A stretch of DNA of 44,885 nt from a virus. The stretch spans positions 1 through 44,885 of IMG/VR virus record IMGVR_UViG_3300020190_000107; one strand, written 5' to 3'. The position numbers were made by a program, and so were the translations under genes. Shown piece by piece: positions 17,110-27,900 of the stretch. Under the pieces are notes generated by a model that made no database searches, was not told where the DNA came from, and was given only the letters and a program-made list of their open reading frames with translations. Position 1 is the first letter of the stretch; each line of letters opens with the position of its first letter.

Positions 17110-20100
17110 ATGGCAAATATCAGAACTTTAAGTTCAAAGAACAACTCTTCTCAAGACACACGATTATTTTTAAGTGTGGTTTCTGGGTCAGTCGTTAGCC
17201 TAGCACCTAGTCGAAGTCAATTATCTGATGGTACAATTAAATTTTCTCGCTTGAGCTTAAATTCTCTTTCGAGATTTCCACGGGACAAATCAGAAAACTT
17301 CATAGATCAAGAAACCTTAATTGATTTTCAATTAGGCTTGATATACGGCGGCTATCAGTTATCAAATAATTTTTCTAGCTACATTCCTTCGGCTGGAAAA
17401 TCTGTTTGCGTTGCAGTTCAGATAGATGAATTCGATAGACTTCGTTTTTCATACGGAAAAGATGATACCTTAACGAATTGCAGAAACGCTGCAAAAAAAG
17501 TAGATGTTTCAAACAACATCGTAAATTATGATCCTGCTTTTTCTTTGGTTTGGGTGTGTGTTCTTTCTTCTTCTGATGGAGTGAATCTAGGAAATCTAAC
17601 CGCTGATGACCTAATTGATTTACGCGTGTTCGCAAACTTAGCTGCACCGACCACAAAGAACCTACAGAATAAACATATCTCGGGAACTATCGACCCTAGG
17701 CTCCTTTTATTCAAGGATGCAAATGCAACGCAAACTTTAGTCACGGTCTGTGGAAACTTGAAGTTTTCAAGAAATGAAAAAATTCTATTAAAAAGTAACG
17801 TGTCCGCTGGATTTTCAACCGTAGTAGAACAATCTTTGATAGACCTCTCTGGAGGCTCCTACAGCGTCAGACCATTATCGGAATCTGCGACGGCTAAGGC
17901 TTTAACAAAAGCAGATGGATCTGACTGGGTTTTAAGTACGGATTATAATTATGGTGATAATTTAAAAACCACCCCTATTTCAGGAAATAAATTATACGGA
18001 TCTATTGATGGCATCACTCTGTATAACGATGCTGATGGAATCGATGGTGGTGTAGGTGGACGCGAATTATCTGCGCTGAAAACTGATTTAAGATTTTTTG
18101 CTCGAAATTTATCGAGCTATTCATCCTACATTCCGTTGAATCGAGAAGTAGCTATCGATCCAGAAGCAGGAATCGTAAAATTTGGTTCCGATTGCTATTT
18201 TGGAGATGGCAGACACGGTAGCCTGACTCTGAGTACGGCTGGCTCATATTCACTGAATCAATCGATTGGAGGGACAACTTATTGTCGCGCTCGAAAAGTA
18301 AACTCTCTTGTCAAAAAATCATCAAGAGTAATCAGTTACACAGGTACAGATCTTAACTTACTTTCAGGTGATACTGTCATTATTTACACGGCACAAGTAT
18401 CTGAGTCATCATCTAAAGTTGGAAATTATAGTGTACTAAAAGTTCAAAGCGCATCATCTAATCAAATCACGGTTGATGAGAATATATCGCATAATCAATT
18501 AGGTGTAGCTTTCGAATTTGATGGTATTGTAGACAACGTATTTGTGATGACAGTACCTCAGTTTGATAACGTGACTATCGGTAATGGAGTCACGCTTACT
18601 TGCGACACTTTTTCATCCACAAACGGTTTTGGTATCGTAGCTTTTCTCGCTAAAGGCACTGTACAAACAACAGGGACTGGAAAAATATCCGCTGATGGAA
18701 AAGGTTATCTTGGGGCGACCGAACATGGAGGTGCAGGTCAAAGTTGGTTGATGACATCCTACAACCAAATCCGCCAAACCGCGATCGATACAGGTGGTGC
18801 AGGTGGTCAGTTTGGTGTTGATGGGGTCAACGGAGAAGCGGGAACACAAACCATCTCAGGTAATTTTACCGCTATCGCAGGTTATGGTGGTGGTTCAGGG
18901 GGCACAGGTGGAGGTTCAGGTGGCGGCGGTGGTTATGCGAGCGTAGGTGGTATCGGTAACACAGGTGGTGTCGCCGGTGCAGGCGGCGGTGGTGGTGGAG
19001 CCACATCCATCGGCGTTTCTTTGCCTGTAGGAACATCTTCTGATGGTGGGATCGGGGACAGCGGTTCAGCGGGCATCTCGGGTGCTTCAGGGGGTCCCGG
19101 TGGATTCGGTCTTACTGGTGGTTACACTGCCAACGGAGGTCGTGGGGGTGGTTTAGCATCAAATCAATCCACTGGTGGTGCAGGTGGTGGTTCAGCCGGT
19201 TCAGTTGATGTTGTGACTCCTTTGTTTGGTGGTGGTGGTGGAGCCGCAGGGCGAGGTGGAAATGGTGGATCTGGTAAATTTGCAGGTGGAACATCAAGTA
19301 GTTCAGCCGGAGGATCGGGCGGGGGATCTGTAGCAGGATCCGGAACCACGGGAGTTTCAACGGGTGGAAACGGGGGTGGGCTAGTCCTTATCATCGCTGA
19401 CGAATTCAGCAATGTAACGATTTCAGCGAATGGTAGCTCAGGTTCCGCAGGAGTTAACGGTATCCAAGGTGGGTCTTCGAGTGCGGGATCTGTTTCAGGG
19501 TCTTCGAGTCCTTTAACAGGGCAAGGTCTTGGTGGACACGGTGCAGGTGGTTCATCCGGTGCCGGTGGAGGAGGTGGGGGTGGAGCCGGAGGCACCATCC
19601 TTTTATTCTCGCGTCTTTTGAGCGGTACTTTTTCTATTACGGCAACCGGTGGGATCGGTGGGGCGGGAGGTACCTCCGCATCTGGAGCTAACGCTTCATC
19701 AGGGGCACTGAACAGCTTCGCTTCCGCAGGTGGTGGTGGTCAAGGGGGAGCAGGGACAGCCTCATCATCTGGTGGTGCGGGTGCGAATGGCAGGGTTAGA
19801 CTCAATTATTTTTATTACTCGGGGTTTTACCCTTCCGCTGGAGAAGGTGCATCCGCTTGGTCTGTTTCATCACCTGTGGGTTTTTTAGGAAAAATTTCTC
19901 GTGTAGATGAAAACAGATATATCAGAGGATCTTACAACTTTTATGATGACAATACTGACTTTGATACAAGGTCTGAAGTCTGCGAAGTAGAATCTTACAC
20001 GAACGAGATTTTCGGTGCTACAGATGTTGCAGTTACAAACGTAACTTTGAAAAACCCTTTGAAACTATCTCATCGCTGCATAAACGGTGCAGCCGCTTAT

Positions 20101-20490
20101 CGGAACAGACAATCTACTTCAACGGATGCCTTGCTCGAAAAATATAACAGTCGAATCATTTTCGATAGTGGGTTGCTAGGCGCAGGTGCGGGTGGAAGGA
20201 TTACAGGTGTCAAGCACGGTGTGAATTTAAGCCTCAGTCAATTTACACCGATGGTTTTTGTGTATTTAAGTGATAACTTTTCTAGTTATGACAGATCAAA
20301 TACCTTAGAAGTACACAGTGGATTTATTTCAAGTAACTTCGTAAACGACAACGAAGTAGTCGGTGTATTCTTGGAAATACAAGAAACCACTTTATCTATC
20401 ACTACAGGTACAAGCGGTCTATATTACTTGGTGAACAGCAATAGCTACATTACTTCAGGATTTATACGAATTCTGTTCGTTAGGAATTGA
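17110..20490 (+). CDS. large glycine-rich fibre / adhesin, paralogue 3 of 3
   Basis: The protein is 1126 aa from ATG 17110, with GAGAGGT 9 nt upstream. A TTG at 17101 is less likely. The N-terminal domain (LFLSVVSGSVVSLAPSR, then TLIDFQLGLIYGG) and C-terminal motif (ITSGFIRILFVRN) match the two preceding genes. Residues about 540-900 (18730-19790) are a long glycine-rich region of GGxGG and GGSGG blocks interrupted by short aliphatic strands. This looks like the stacked polyglycine-II helices of T4-like gp38/S16 adhesin tips, though far longer. It is a probable receptor-binding protein. Low complexity invites recombination, so length may vary between relatives. Confidence 0.8.
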   Translation: MANIRTLSSKNNSSQDTRLFLSVVSGSVVSLAPSRSQLSDGTIKFSRLSLNSLSRFPRDKSENFIDQETLIDFQLGLIYGGYQLSNNFSSYIPSAGKSVCVAVQIDEFDRLRFSYGKDDTLTNCRNAAKKVDVSNNIVNYDPAFSLVWVCVLSSSDGVNLGNLTADDLIDLRVFANLAAPTTKNLQNKHISGTIDPRLLLFKDANATQTLVTVCGNLKFSRNEKILLKSNVSAGFSTVVEQSLIDLSGGSYSVRPLSESATAKALTKADGSDWVLSTDYNYGDNLKTTPISGNKLYGSIDGITLYNDADGIDGGVGGRELSALKTDLRFFARNLSSYSSYIPLNREVAIDPEAGIVKFGSDCYFGDGRHGSLTLSTAGSYSLNQSIGGTTYCRARKVNSLVKKSSRVISYTGTDLNLLSGDTVIIYTAQVSESSSKVGNYSVLKVQSASSNQITVDENISHNQLGVAFEFDGIVDNVFVMTVPQFDNVTIGNGVTLTCDTFSSTNGFGIVAFLAKGTVQTTGTGKISADGKGYLGATEHGGAGQSWLMTSYNQIRQTAIDTGGAGGQFGVDGVNGEAGTQTISGNFTAIAGYGGGSGGTGGGSGGGGGYASVGGIGNTGGVAGAGGGGGGATSIGVSLPVGTSSDGGIGDSGSAGISGASGGPGGFGLTGGYTANGGRGGGLASNQSTGGAGGGSAGSVDVVTPLFGGGGGAAGRGGNGGSGKFAGGTSSSSAGGSGGGSVAGSGTTGVSTGGNGGGLVLIIADEFSNVTISANGSSGSAGVNGIQGGSSSAGSVSGSSSPLTGQGLGGHGAGGSSGAGGGGGGGAGGTILLFSRLLSGTFSITATGGIGGAGGTSASGANASSGALNSFASAGGGGQGGAGTASSSGGAGANGRVRLNYFYYSGFYPSAGEGASAWSVSSPVGFLGKISRVDENRYIRGSYNFYDDNTDFDTRSEVCEVESYTNEIFGATDVAVTNVTLKNPLKLSHRCINGAAAYRNRQSTSTDALLEKYNSRIIFDSGLLGAGAGGRITGVKHGVNLSLSQFTPMVFVYLSDNFSSYDRSNTLEVHSGFISSNFVNDNEVVGVFLEIQETTLSITTGTSGLYYLVNSNSYITSGFIRILFVRN
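18780..19790 (+). repeat. glycine-codon-rich low-complexity tract
   Basis: Irregular GGT/GGA/GGC runs encode the Gly-rich segment of the fibre. The opposite strand shows a spurious proline-rich open frame. The tract is an imperfect tandem array without a fixed unit length. Confidence 0.8.
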
Positions 20491-20491
20491 A

Positions 20492-20680
20492 ATGAATAAG
20501 AAAAGTGAATGGAAAAAAGAACAACCTAAGATTCTAACCCAATTCGAAGGTATCTTATTCCAAACAGCTTGGTTGATGGAACAAGAATTAAAAAAACAAG
20601 AAAAGAAACTAAAACAAGTTCAGTCTGTGCTTGAACAGAGTGCGAGGAACGAAGCGGAATGGCGAGCTGGGAAGCAATAA
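20492..20680 (+). CDS. small coiled-coil protein
   Basis: The protein is 62 aa, highly charged and helical throughout (EQELKKQEKKLKQVQSVLEQ). It starts 2 nt after the fibre gene and overlaps the next gene by 22 nt. It may be a chaperone or linker for fibre or baseplate assembly. No family is recognised. Confidence 0.7.
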   Translation: MNKKSEWKKEQPKILTQFEGILFQTAWLMEQELKKQEKKLKQVQSVLEQSARNEAEWRAGKQ

Positions 20681-23109
20681 CAGGTGGAGCCCTATGGGGC
20701 GATATATTTACACCGCTTGCTAATTTCAGCGACGGTTTAAATTCTATATTAAAACCAATTCAAACCATTCTTGGGATTTTGAGATCTATCCTCAAGATTA
20801 TTCGAGTTTTCTTACTAGATGCTACATCCTTAGTGATGGCTTTGATAAAAACGCTCGTAAAACAAATCACTGATTTCATAAGAAACCTTGGGAATTCTGG
20901 GATATTTTTCCTTGCTATAACTTCAGATTGGACAGATGTACCTGCTTTCCTAAACGAATCTCGTGGAGGATTTGATGGGTTTGTTGAGAAAATTGTCAGT
21001 AGCCTTGATGATTCTCTCGATCCGTATCGACCCTTGTTTCCATCAACTCAAAAAGTCGGTGGTGTTGCTTTAGGTATAAGTACAGGCAATCTCATGAATG
21101 CTCTGAATTTTTTGAGTTTATTTTTTGCTACTTTTCAAAAAAGTTTCGACAGAATTTACCCCGCCCCGACGATCACAGGAGCCGCAGGTAATTCTGTAAA
21201 TGTTATTCAATTCAACCGACCTTCAACACCATCTAGCTTTTTCACAGGAGTCACATTTATCCTTGAAAGAGCAACCGAGCCTGGGGGTGTTGAAAAAGAG
21301 AAAACTGTACAACTTTCTAGCACCAACCCGACTAAAAATGTCACAGCAAAAGAAACAGATAGAGACACTAGCACAGGTCAAGCCAAAACTACTTGGGTTG
21401 AAGTAGGTAGCGTTGAATACACTAATACAAACTCAAACGGTGGAGTACCCGCAGCGAATGTACTCCCTGAACAAATTATCTTTATCGATCAAAACAGTGA
21501 AGAAGGTAAAGCACCTCATTTAGTCGTTTTTGATCTTTCGAAACAAGCTGACAGCCAAGGTTTACTAGCTACAACTCAAGTTGGTGGAGTAACTTCCGTG
21601 ACAACGGCGGGTACAAAAGCAGGACCTACGAGTTTTAGAATTTTCGAAACAAAGTTGGGGGGTCAACCTTTAACATTGCCGACCTTAGCGACAAAACAAC
21701 AAATTACTGAAATTATCCCAGAATCGAATCAATCAGAATTCTTCAAAAGTAAATATTTACCGCTCTCTACAGGTGAAACTGTATATTTAGATTTTCGAGT
21801 GAACGGTCTTCCGATTCCGCATGTTTCTAAAAAGAAAGATACAGACACACTTTATATCTCAAGCGCATCAGGGACATCAATCAATTTATCACAAGCTGTT
21901 CCTGTCGGAGCTAAAATCGAGTGCTACGCTTATGTATTGGCTTCATCAGGAGAAATTCTTCTTCAGAGAGAATTCAATGCAGGTCATTCATCTTTGTATA
22001 CCGATGTTAAAAAATTCACCAAAGGTGGGTTAGAGAATGGTAAACCTTATTATTATCGCATTCGTGTAAAAACCCTTATTCCAGATGAAAGCGTTGATGG
22101 GGCTGCATCAACATCGGGTGCTGTGTCAAATGAAATCCGTCTAGTTCCAAGACAGGCTTACGCTCCGAACCCATCCCCTGCTTTTTGTTTGAGTAATAAC
22201 GAAGGTCCTTTCATCATAAAAAGTGATAACAATATATTGAATTTTAAAGTCGGTAGTAAATCTTATCAAGTTAGTTTGCCGCTTTCTAAGAAAAATGTTT
22301 TTGCTTCAAATTATGTTGATTTCAGTGACTCATTTGGTCTTTTAATCAGCCCTGAATTTAGCAACCAGACGAATCCTGAAGTGATGGACACTGCCCGTTT
22401 GATGTCAGATCGCGTTGAAAGACTTTTTTCTAATACCAATGGTCTGACTTTTTACTATGTAGATGGGGTAGGTAAAAGAAAACTCGTTAATCCAAGTCAA
22501 TATATTCCTATCGATATCGATGAAGTTATTTCAGAAATTAACAACCAGATCAATGATCCCTCCGTGACCGTAAAAGCCTATAAAAATAGAGTTCTGATTC
22601 AAGATAATTCAAAATCAGACTCGGGTAGTTCAATAGAATTTTTATCGGATTGTGCTTCTTTGGGGTTCACTCAGGGTGTATGCATGAATGTCCAAAAGCC
22701 TACACCACCGAATTGGAATCGCTTGGCTTTAAAAGATTTTATTCCGCAAATTGGAGCGGCTGCTGATCTCATTGATTCTTTTGTATCTGGAATATTAAGT
22801 TCAGCCGAGTCACCGATAAAATCTTTAATTGATTTCATCGATTTGCTCGATGCAAAAATTAAATCAATTCAAGATTTCATCACAAGAATACAAAGCATTC
22901 TAGCTATCATTGCGAAATTGAGAATCCAATTACCGAATATCTATAAACTAGAAATACCTGTGTGTAATGGTACCAATGAAATGAGGGCGTACATAGAAAA
23001 CGCGGTGAGACCTCTGTCGAGTGCAGAGGATTTCGCTATCGGGGTAGTTCTAATCGCAGGGGGGATAGGTGCTGAGGCGACCGTAAGCCTTTTGCATAGT
23101 TTACTATGA
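20659..23109 (+). CDS. baseplate-region structural protein with hydrophobic ends
   Basis: The protein is 816 aa. Residues 25-90 are hydrophobic helices (ILKPIQTILGILRSILKIIR, then ALIKTLV), followed by FFLAITSDWTDVPAFL. About 160-490 is beta-rich with fibronectin-like features, including a segment like the recurring beta-domain (TVYLDFRVNGLPIPH, then AVPVGAKIECYAYV). The C-terminus is again hydrophobic and helical (DFIDLLDAKIKSIQDFITRI). Position between fibres and gp25-like/baseplate J genes indicates a baseplate component. The helices could contact the host membrane, but that is speculative. Confidence 0.65.
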   Translation: MASWEAITGGALWGDIFTPLANFSDGLNSILKPIQTILGILRSILKIIRVFLLDATSLVMALIKTLVKQITDFIRNLGNSGIFFLAITSDWTDVPAFLNESRGGFDGFVEKIVSSLDDSLDPYRPLFPSTQKVGGVALGISTGNLMNALNFLSLFFATFQKSFDRIYPAPTITGAAGNSVNVIQFNRPSTPSSFFTGVTFILERATEPGGVEKEKTVQLSSTNPTKNVTAKETDRDTSTGQAKTTWVEVGSVEYTNTNSNGGVPAANVLPEQIIFIDQNSEEGKAPHLVVFDLSKQADSQGLLATTQVGGVTSVTTAGTKAGPTSFRIFETKLGGQPLTLPTLATKQQITEIIPESNQSEFFKSKYLPLSTGETVYLDFRVNGLPIPHVSKKKDTDTLYISSASGTSINLSQAVPVGAKIECYAYVLASSGEILLQREFNAGHSSLYTDVKKFTKGGLENGKPYYYRIRVKTLIPDESVDGAASTSGAVSNEIRLVPRQAYAPNPSPAFCLSNNEGPFIIKSDNNILNFKVGSKSYQVSLPLSKKNVFASNYVDFSDSFGLLISPEFSNQTNPEVMDTARLMSDRVERLFSNTNGLTFYYVDGVGKRKLVNPSQYIPIDIDEVISEINNQINDPSVTVKAYKNRVLIQDNSKSDSGSSIEFLSDCASLGFTQGVCMNVQKPTPPNWNRLALKDFIPQIGAAADLIDSFVSGILSSAESPIKSLIDFIDLLDAKIKSIQDFITRIQSILAIIAKLRIQLPNIYKLEIPVCNGTNEMRAYIENAVRPLSSAEDFAIGVVLIAGGIGAEATVSLLHSLL

Positions 23110-23558
23110 GTAGATTCAACTATCTTGGGCACCCTACCGTAGATGAAATCGATGACCTCAATGGGTACCTTGATGTCAAATACGATTTAATTGAACAACA
23201 AAAAGAAGCTCTCCAACATGAGATCGATAACCTAAAAATCACTTTGAGTAAATATCTCGCTGCGGAATCAGTATTAGCGAAAGAAACTAGGAAAAAACCG
23301 AAGCATTATACTTTAACATCCTACACAAAAAACCCTATCCCTTCAGAGGACAGAACCTATTTTGATGTTCATAGGTACGCATCCGTTGAAACAGGTGCTC
23401 TTGTGGATACTATCACAAGACCTTGGATTGATCACATCAAAAAAGATCAAGAAAACATCGACTATAAAATCAGAAAAATAAAATACGTGATTGAACAAAA
23501 AAGCATACAGATTCAAGTGCTAGAACAACTCCAATCAGAGTTGAAGGATGTGGTTTGA
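23106..23558 (+). CDS. coiled-coil baseplate-region protein
   Basis: The protein is 150 aa. The ATG overlaps the previous stop (ATGA). Two long heptad-like stretches (residues 22-60 and 112-148: VIEQKSIQIQVLEQLQ) flank a short conserved-looking middle (YTKNPIPSEDRTYFDVHRY). It is a probable structural or scaffold component of the baseplate. No family is recognised. Confidence 0.7.
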   Translation: MSRFNYLGHPTVDEIDDLNGYLDVKYDLIEQQKEALQHEIDNLKITLSKYLAAESVLAKETRKKPKHYTLTSYTKNPIPSEDRTYFDVHRYASVETGALVDTITRPWIDHIKKDQENIDYKIRKIKYVIEQKSIQIQVLEQLQSELKDVV

Positions 23559-24115
23559 TGCAAATGAATAGTTACCAAGAACAATTACTTTCGCAGGCTC
23601 AAAATCCAAAAAATTACCCAAACATCCCAACTTTGGCTTTTACAAATTTGGAGAGAGATATCCAAAAAGTTTGGGACACAACCTACGGTGTTAGATTTAT
23701 TTCTAACGGACAGCCTATACCATATAAGGGTTGGGAAACCGTTCCTGATGGCACCACTGTGCAACTTCTTGTCCTAGCCGTTCAAGGGAAACTGGTATCT
23801 AAAAACGGCGCACGCGTTAAAAATGAAGACCCCTTGGCTCGCAACGAGATCGTGATCCTGAATAAGTCTTGGTATCCTGATGAAACTACCAAAGGCTCTA
23901 GTTCCGGTTCGAATTCGGTTGAAATGGTTTTGAACACTACAAAAAACATCAACGTAAAAGTCACTATAGACTTGTCAACGGGTACGCGAGCACCTGGAAT
24001 TTTTGTGGTCAAAGAAGATTTGGTTCAAGAAATAAGTGATATTTTCAACGGATTAAATTACCCATATTTCAAAGACAAACCAATCTTAACATACACTTAC
24101 AGGAAGAAACCATGA
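23558..24115 (+). CDS. hypothetical baseplate-region protein
   Basis: The protein is 185 aa. ATG 23558 overlaps the previous stop (TGATG), with AAGGA about 9 nt upstream. Features include an N-terminal helix, TNLERDIQKVWDTTYGVRF, a beta-rich middle, a Ser/Gly linker (GSSSGSNS) and a C-terminal beta part. No family is recognised. The tight coupling places it in the baseplate operon. Confidence 0.7.
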   Translation: MQMNSYQEQLLSQAQNPKNYPNIPTLAFTNLERDIQKVWDTTYGVRFISNGQPIPYKGWETVPDGTTVQLLVLAVQGKLVSKNGARVKNEDPLARNEIVILNKSWYPDETTKGSSSGSNSVEMVLNTTKNINVKVTIDLSTGTRAPGIFVVKEDLVQEISDIFNGLNYPYFKDKPILTYTYRKKP

Positions 24116-24909
24116 GTACAGATGTTAAGGTCGAAACCATCTGTGATCATCGCATCGTGGAAGATATAGCTTTCCTGAATGATGATATGTTGACTATCAA
24201 CGTCAGCAGAAGAATAGCTGTATCTAAAAGTTTGGTAATTAAAAGAAACGGTTTCGTGATTTCACCTGATAGCAAAGACTTCGGTTATTACGTTGAAGAT
24301 GTGCCCCTCATAGGACTCGGTGTAAATCGATTGTCCCAGACTTCGAAAAGGATAAGATTTAAGAAGCCTCTTAAATCAAAAGATGATTTTTTTGAATTGA
24401 CCTACATCACTGCTCTTGGGGATTGCCCTAAATGTGATGGTAGCTCTCGTTACTTCGATTTTGCGGTAGACTCCCTCGGGCGACTCGTAATTCTAAAAGA
24501 TAACGAGAAGCTCATGCAAGATATCTCAAAAGGGATTTTGACTGAAAAAGGGAGCAATCCTTACCACCCTTGGTATGGAACCGCTATCAGTGCTCTTGTA
24601 GGAGCAAAACTCACCGATTTTCAAAGATTGCAGTTAATTATATCTCAGGATGTTCAACAATTTATAAGTAATACCAAAGACCTACAGAATCAACAGTCTG
24701 ATGTACAAGACCTGTCTGATAAGGAAAGGGTGGAACAACTTATTTCAGTTCAAACATCTCGACCTGACCCAACGAATCCGACGCTCGTTACTATTTCGAT
24801 AACTTACAGAAATAGAGCCGGAAACATTCGAGAGATACAAAAAACAGTGGATAAGAGCACATCGCAAATATTTGCAACTGCTCAAGATCAATTAAAAGGT
24901 TATAAATAA
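24112..24909 (+). CDS. gp25/GpW-like baseplate wedge protein
   Basis: The protein is 265 aa. After a beta-rich N-terminus and a CPKC metal-knuckle-like pair (about residue 106), residues 112-190 match the gp25/W lysozyme-like baseplate fold: SLGRLVILKDNEKLMQDISKGILTEKGSNP, broken here as DNEKLMQDI and LTEKGSNPYHPWYGT. The C-terminal part is beta-rich. In myophages this protein helps nucleate sheath assembly on the baseplate. It directly precedes the baseplate J gene, the usual order, which supports the call. Confidence 0.75.
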   Translation: MSTDVKVETICDHRIVEDIAFLNDDMLTINVSRRIAVSKSLVIKRNGFVISPDSKDFGYYVEDVPLIGLGVNRLSQTSKRIRFKKPLKSKDDFFELTYITALGDCPKCDGSSRYFDFAVDSLGRLVILKDNEKLMQDISKGILTEKGSNPYHPWYGTAISALVGAKLTDFQRLQLIISQDVQQFISNTKDLQNQQSDVQDLSDKERVEQLISVQTSRPDPTNPTLVTISITYRNRAGNIREIQKTVDKSTSQIFATAQDQLKGYK

Positions 24910-27900
24910 TGACCGTACAAGCACCACAGATAACCTTCCCCACATCAGAACCCACGTTTAGTACGAACCTTTCGTACCTAACTCTCAGCGGTACATCTGA
25001 TATCGGGGTGACATCGATTCTTATTAACGGAGTCACAGCAGGAACGACCTTCGATGTTAGTGGGAATTGGAGTTGGTCTGGTTCTTTAAGGGCTGGTGAG
25101 AATGCATTCGTTGTTCAAGCGATAAGAGACAGCGAATTTTCAACATCGGATTCTGTTTCTGTCATTTACGATGCAGGTTTAGATACTACCCAGTTGGTAG
25201 AATTACCTACTGGGGTGCGTCTGCGTCAAGGTCGAAACGTGTGCACTGTAGCCGTACCTCTACTCACAAACACGAGTTTTATTGGGTTCAATTTTTACGG
25301 GTCAGAATATCCTGGTGGGGGATCGACGGGTTACACACTACTCAACTCAGCACCACTCAGCAACGTCGTGTTTTTTGAAGATCAAAGAACAGTTTTAAGT
25401 AGAAGCGTGACAAAAGAAGGTACAAACGAAACGACAAAGGTGGTTGAAAAAGTTGAGCGAATCAACTTCACTGAATTCGAGCATAATCGTTTGAATCAGC
25501 CTTTAGGTAACACACCTATCACTGAAAAAAACCATTACGTTGTCACCACTGTAATTTTCGACCCTTTCAATAAAGTGCTGCTCGAATCTGGTTACAGCGA
25601 AGAACTTTCGGGTACCCCGATCGTTGTGGATACGCGATTAAAAGAAATCGATATTCGAACAGAGCAAGATTTCCGTTTGTCTTTAATCGATCAAATGCTT
25701 CAGGCAAACCCAGATCTTGATCTTAAACCAGGGCAAGTTTTGCGAGATGTGGTCATCGACCCTGCATCTAGTTTGTTTGCTCGAATGTTTACCATCCTAA
25801 GATTCATAAATACATCGCAGTCATTTCCTACACTACTTGCATTTGATGACGCTGATGGTGATGAAGTCTCTGATCCAGTCTTAATAAGCACAGCAAAAAA
25901 CGCGCTCCGACTTGCGCTCCTTGTACCAGAAGACAGTGCAGATTTAGTGCAGCAACTAATAGACTCAGCGTTTGATAAACTCGCAGGGAACGTAAATAAA
26001 GCTAGACTACCTGCCCGTGAAGCTATTGGTGAAGTAACCGTTTATACGAAAAGAAGACCTGATAAAAACGCCACCGTGCAAGCAGGAGCTATTCTCGAAA
26101 CTCTAGCTGATACTGTAAACAACGTCGCTTCTGTGCGTTTTGAGTGTCTGTCTGGGTTCCTTTTGCGGGTTGCTGACCTTGATAACTACTACAACTCAAG
26201 TAAAAACCGCTACGAATTTAGAATTCCGATTAAAGCATCGGTAGCAGGTACTACAGGTAATGTAGAAGCCGGAAAAATCGTAACCCCTGTATCCGGATTT
26301 GATTCCATCTTCGGGGTGGTGAATGAATTCGCTACGGCTTTCGGAGAAGATCTTGAATCCAACGCAAGCCTCGCTAATCGAGCCGTGCTTGCGTTCATGT
26401 CAGTAGACTCAGGCACAGAGTCAGGATACTTCTCGAATACTGTTTCCGTGAAGGGTGTCACCCGTGCGAAAATTGTAAAAGCAGATGACTCTTTGATGCA
26501 ACGTGACTTAGACCCCTACCGAGAAATACATAATTTCGGTAAAGTTGATATTTATGTACAAGGTAAATCTAACCGACAGGTCACGGAAACTTTTGCCTTC
26601 GCTTATAGAAAAGTAAAAGATGAACAGTTTTTTATTCAAAATAAAAACTTCTATAGATTGAGAACAATCAATCCTCTAGTTGATGAAGATCATCCAATCT
26701 TCAAAATCATAGAAGTAAAAAACATCAGCCGCAATCTCGTTTATGATCTGACAAATGCGTACGTTACAAACGATGGGAACGTAATCGACCTCGATGAAAC
26801 AAACCTGACTAACCAACTGGTTGGACTTGGGATCAACGACATCATCAGAGTTACCTACGTTTATCGAAGAACTGATAACGTACAGTTAGACAACCAACCC
26901 GTTGAGAGGATCATTTCGGTCTCCGGATCTAAATCAAGTGATTTAACATCAGCCAATTTTGAACTGATAAGAAAAGATGACCCTTTGCTACTCGGTCGTT
27001 CTACATCAGCAAGAGATGAAATTAAATTCGATTACGCAAACGGTATTCCAAATGCTCAAATGGAAGTTATCTCAGGTGAAACTGTAGTTTTAATTGGAAC
27101 CCAAACTCAATATCTTGCGAGTGTGGGAGTAGATACATCCACGCTAGTCATCAAAAACGAAAGTGGAGTTGAATACACGCTTAACACTGACTACGAGATT
27201 GTTTTAGGAACGATCAAGACTCAAACTGGGATCAAAAGAACAAGCGATTCATCAATACCATCAGGATCTTCCGTTTATGCTTCCTATGAAGCAGGTGAGT
27301 TGATGACTGTCACTTATGAAATCAACGACATCCTCACTACGGTACAAGATAAAATTGATAACATGCGGCACTTAACCGCTGATGTCGTTGTTAAATCAGC
27401 TCAACCGACTTACGTTGATTTAGAATTCACAGTGTCTCTAACTTCAGGATCCGATGCTGTTACAGTCGACAGAAATATTCGAACATCGCTCACCAACTTC
27501 TTGGCGAACGCAAAATTAGGTCAGAGTATTTATCAGTCGGATATCATTTCCGCAGTGGAAAAAGTAACGGGAGTCCAGTTCGTGGTCGTGCCCCTTACGA
27601 AGATGGTAAAGAGTAGCGGTGTTCAAGTGATACGTGAACTTATGACAAACCCTCAGTTTCAAGTTTATCAAACTGGAACAGTTACAGCTTACAAGAGTAT
27701 AGAAAAACTCGATTCAAAAACTATTGAAAAAGGTGGTCCAGACAACGAGTTTAGAGGGATTTTTGAAAATGATTTCCTTCTTTCTATGCAAGAGACCGAC
27801 ACCACAGTAGCGGGTGCTGAAGGTCGAGGCTACATCAACGAAGATGGTGAATTAGTTGTATCCACTAGAAAGGGTTCAGACCCTAATAGTTCGAAATGGA

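Noticed and set aside
19112-19598. Long proline-rich and histidine-rich open frames on the minus strand
   Set aside because: They mirror the glycine-codon-rich fibre tract. The composition is a direct result of GGN codons on the plus strand, and there is no ribosome-binding site.
18780-19790. Possible CRISPR or regular tandem repeat array
   Set aside because: The unit length is irregular, there are no spacers, and the tract is in frame within a fibre gene.
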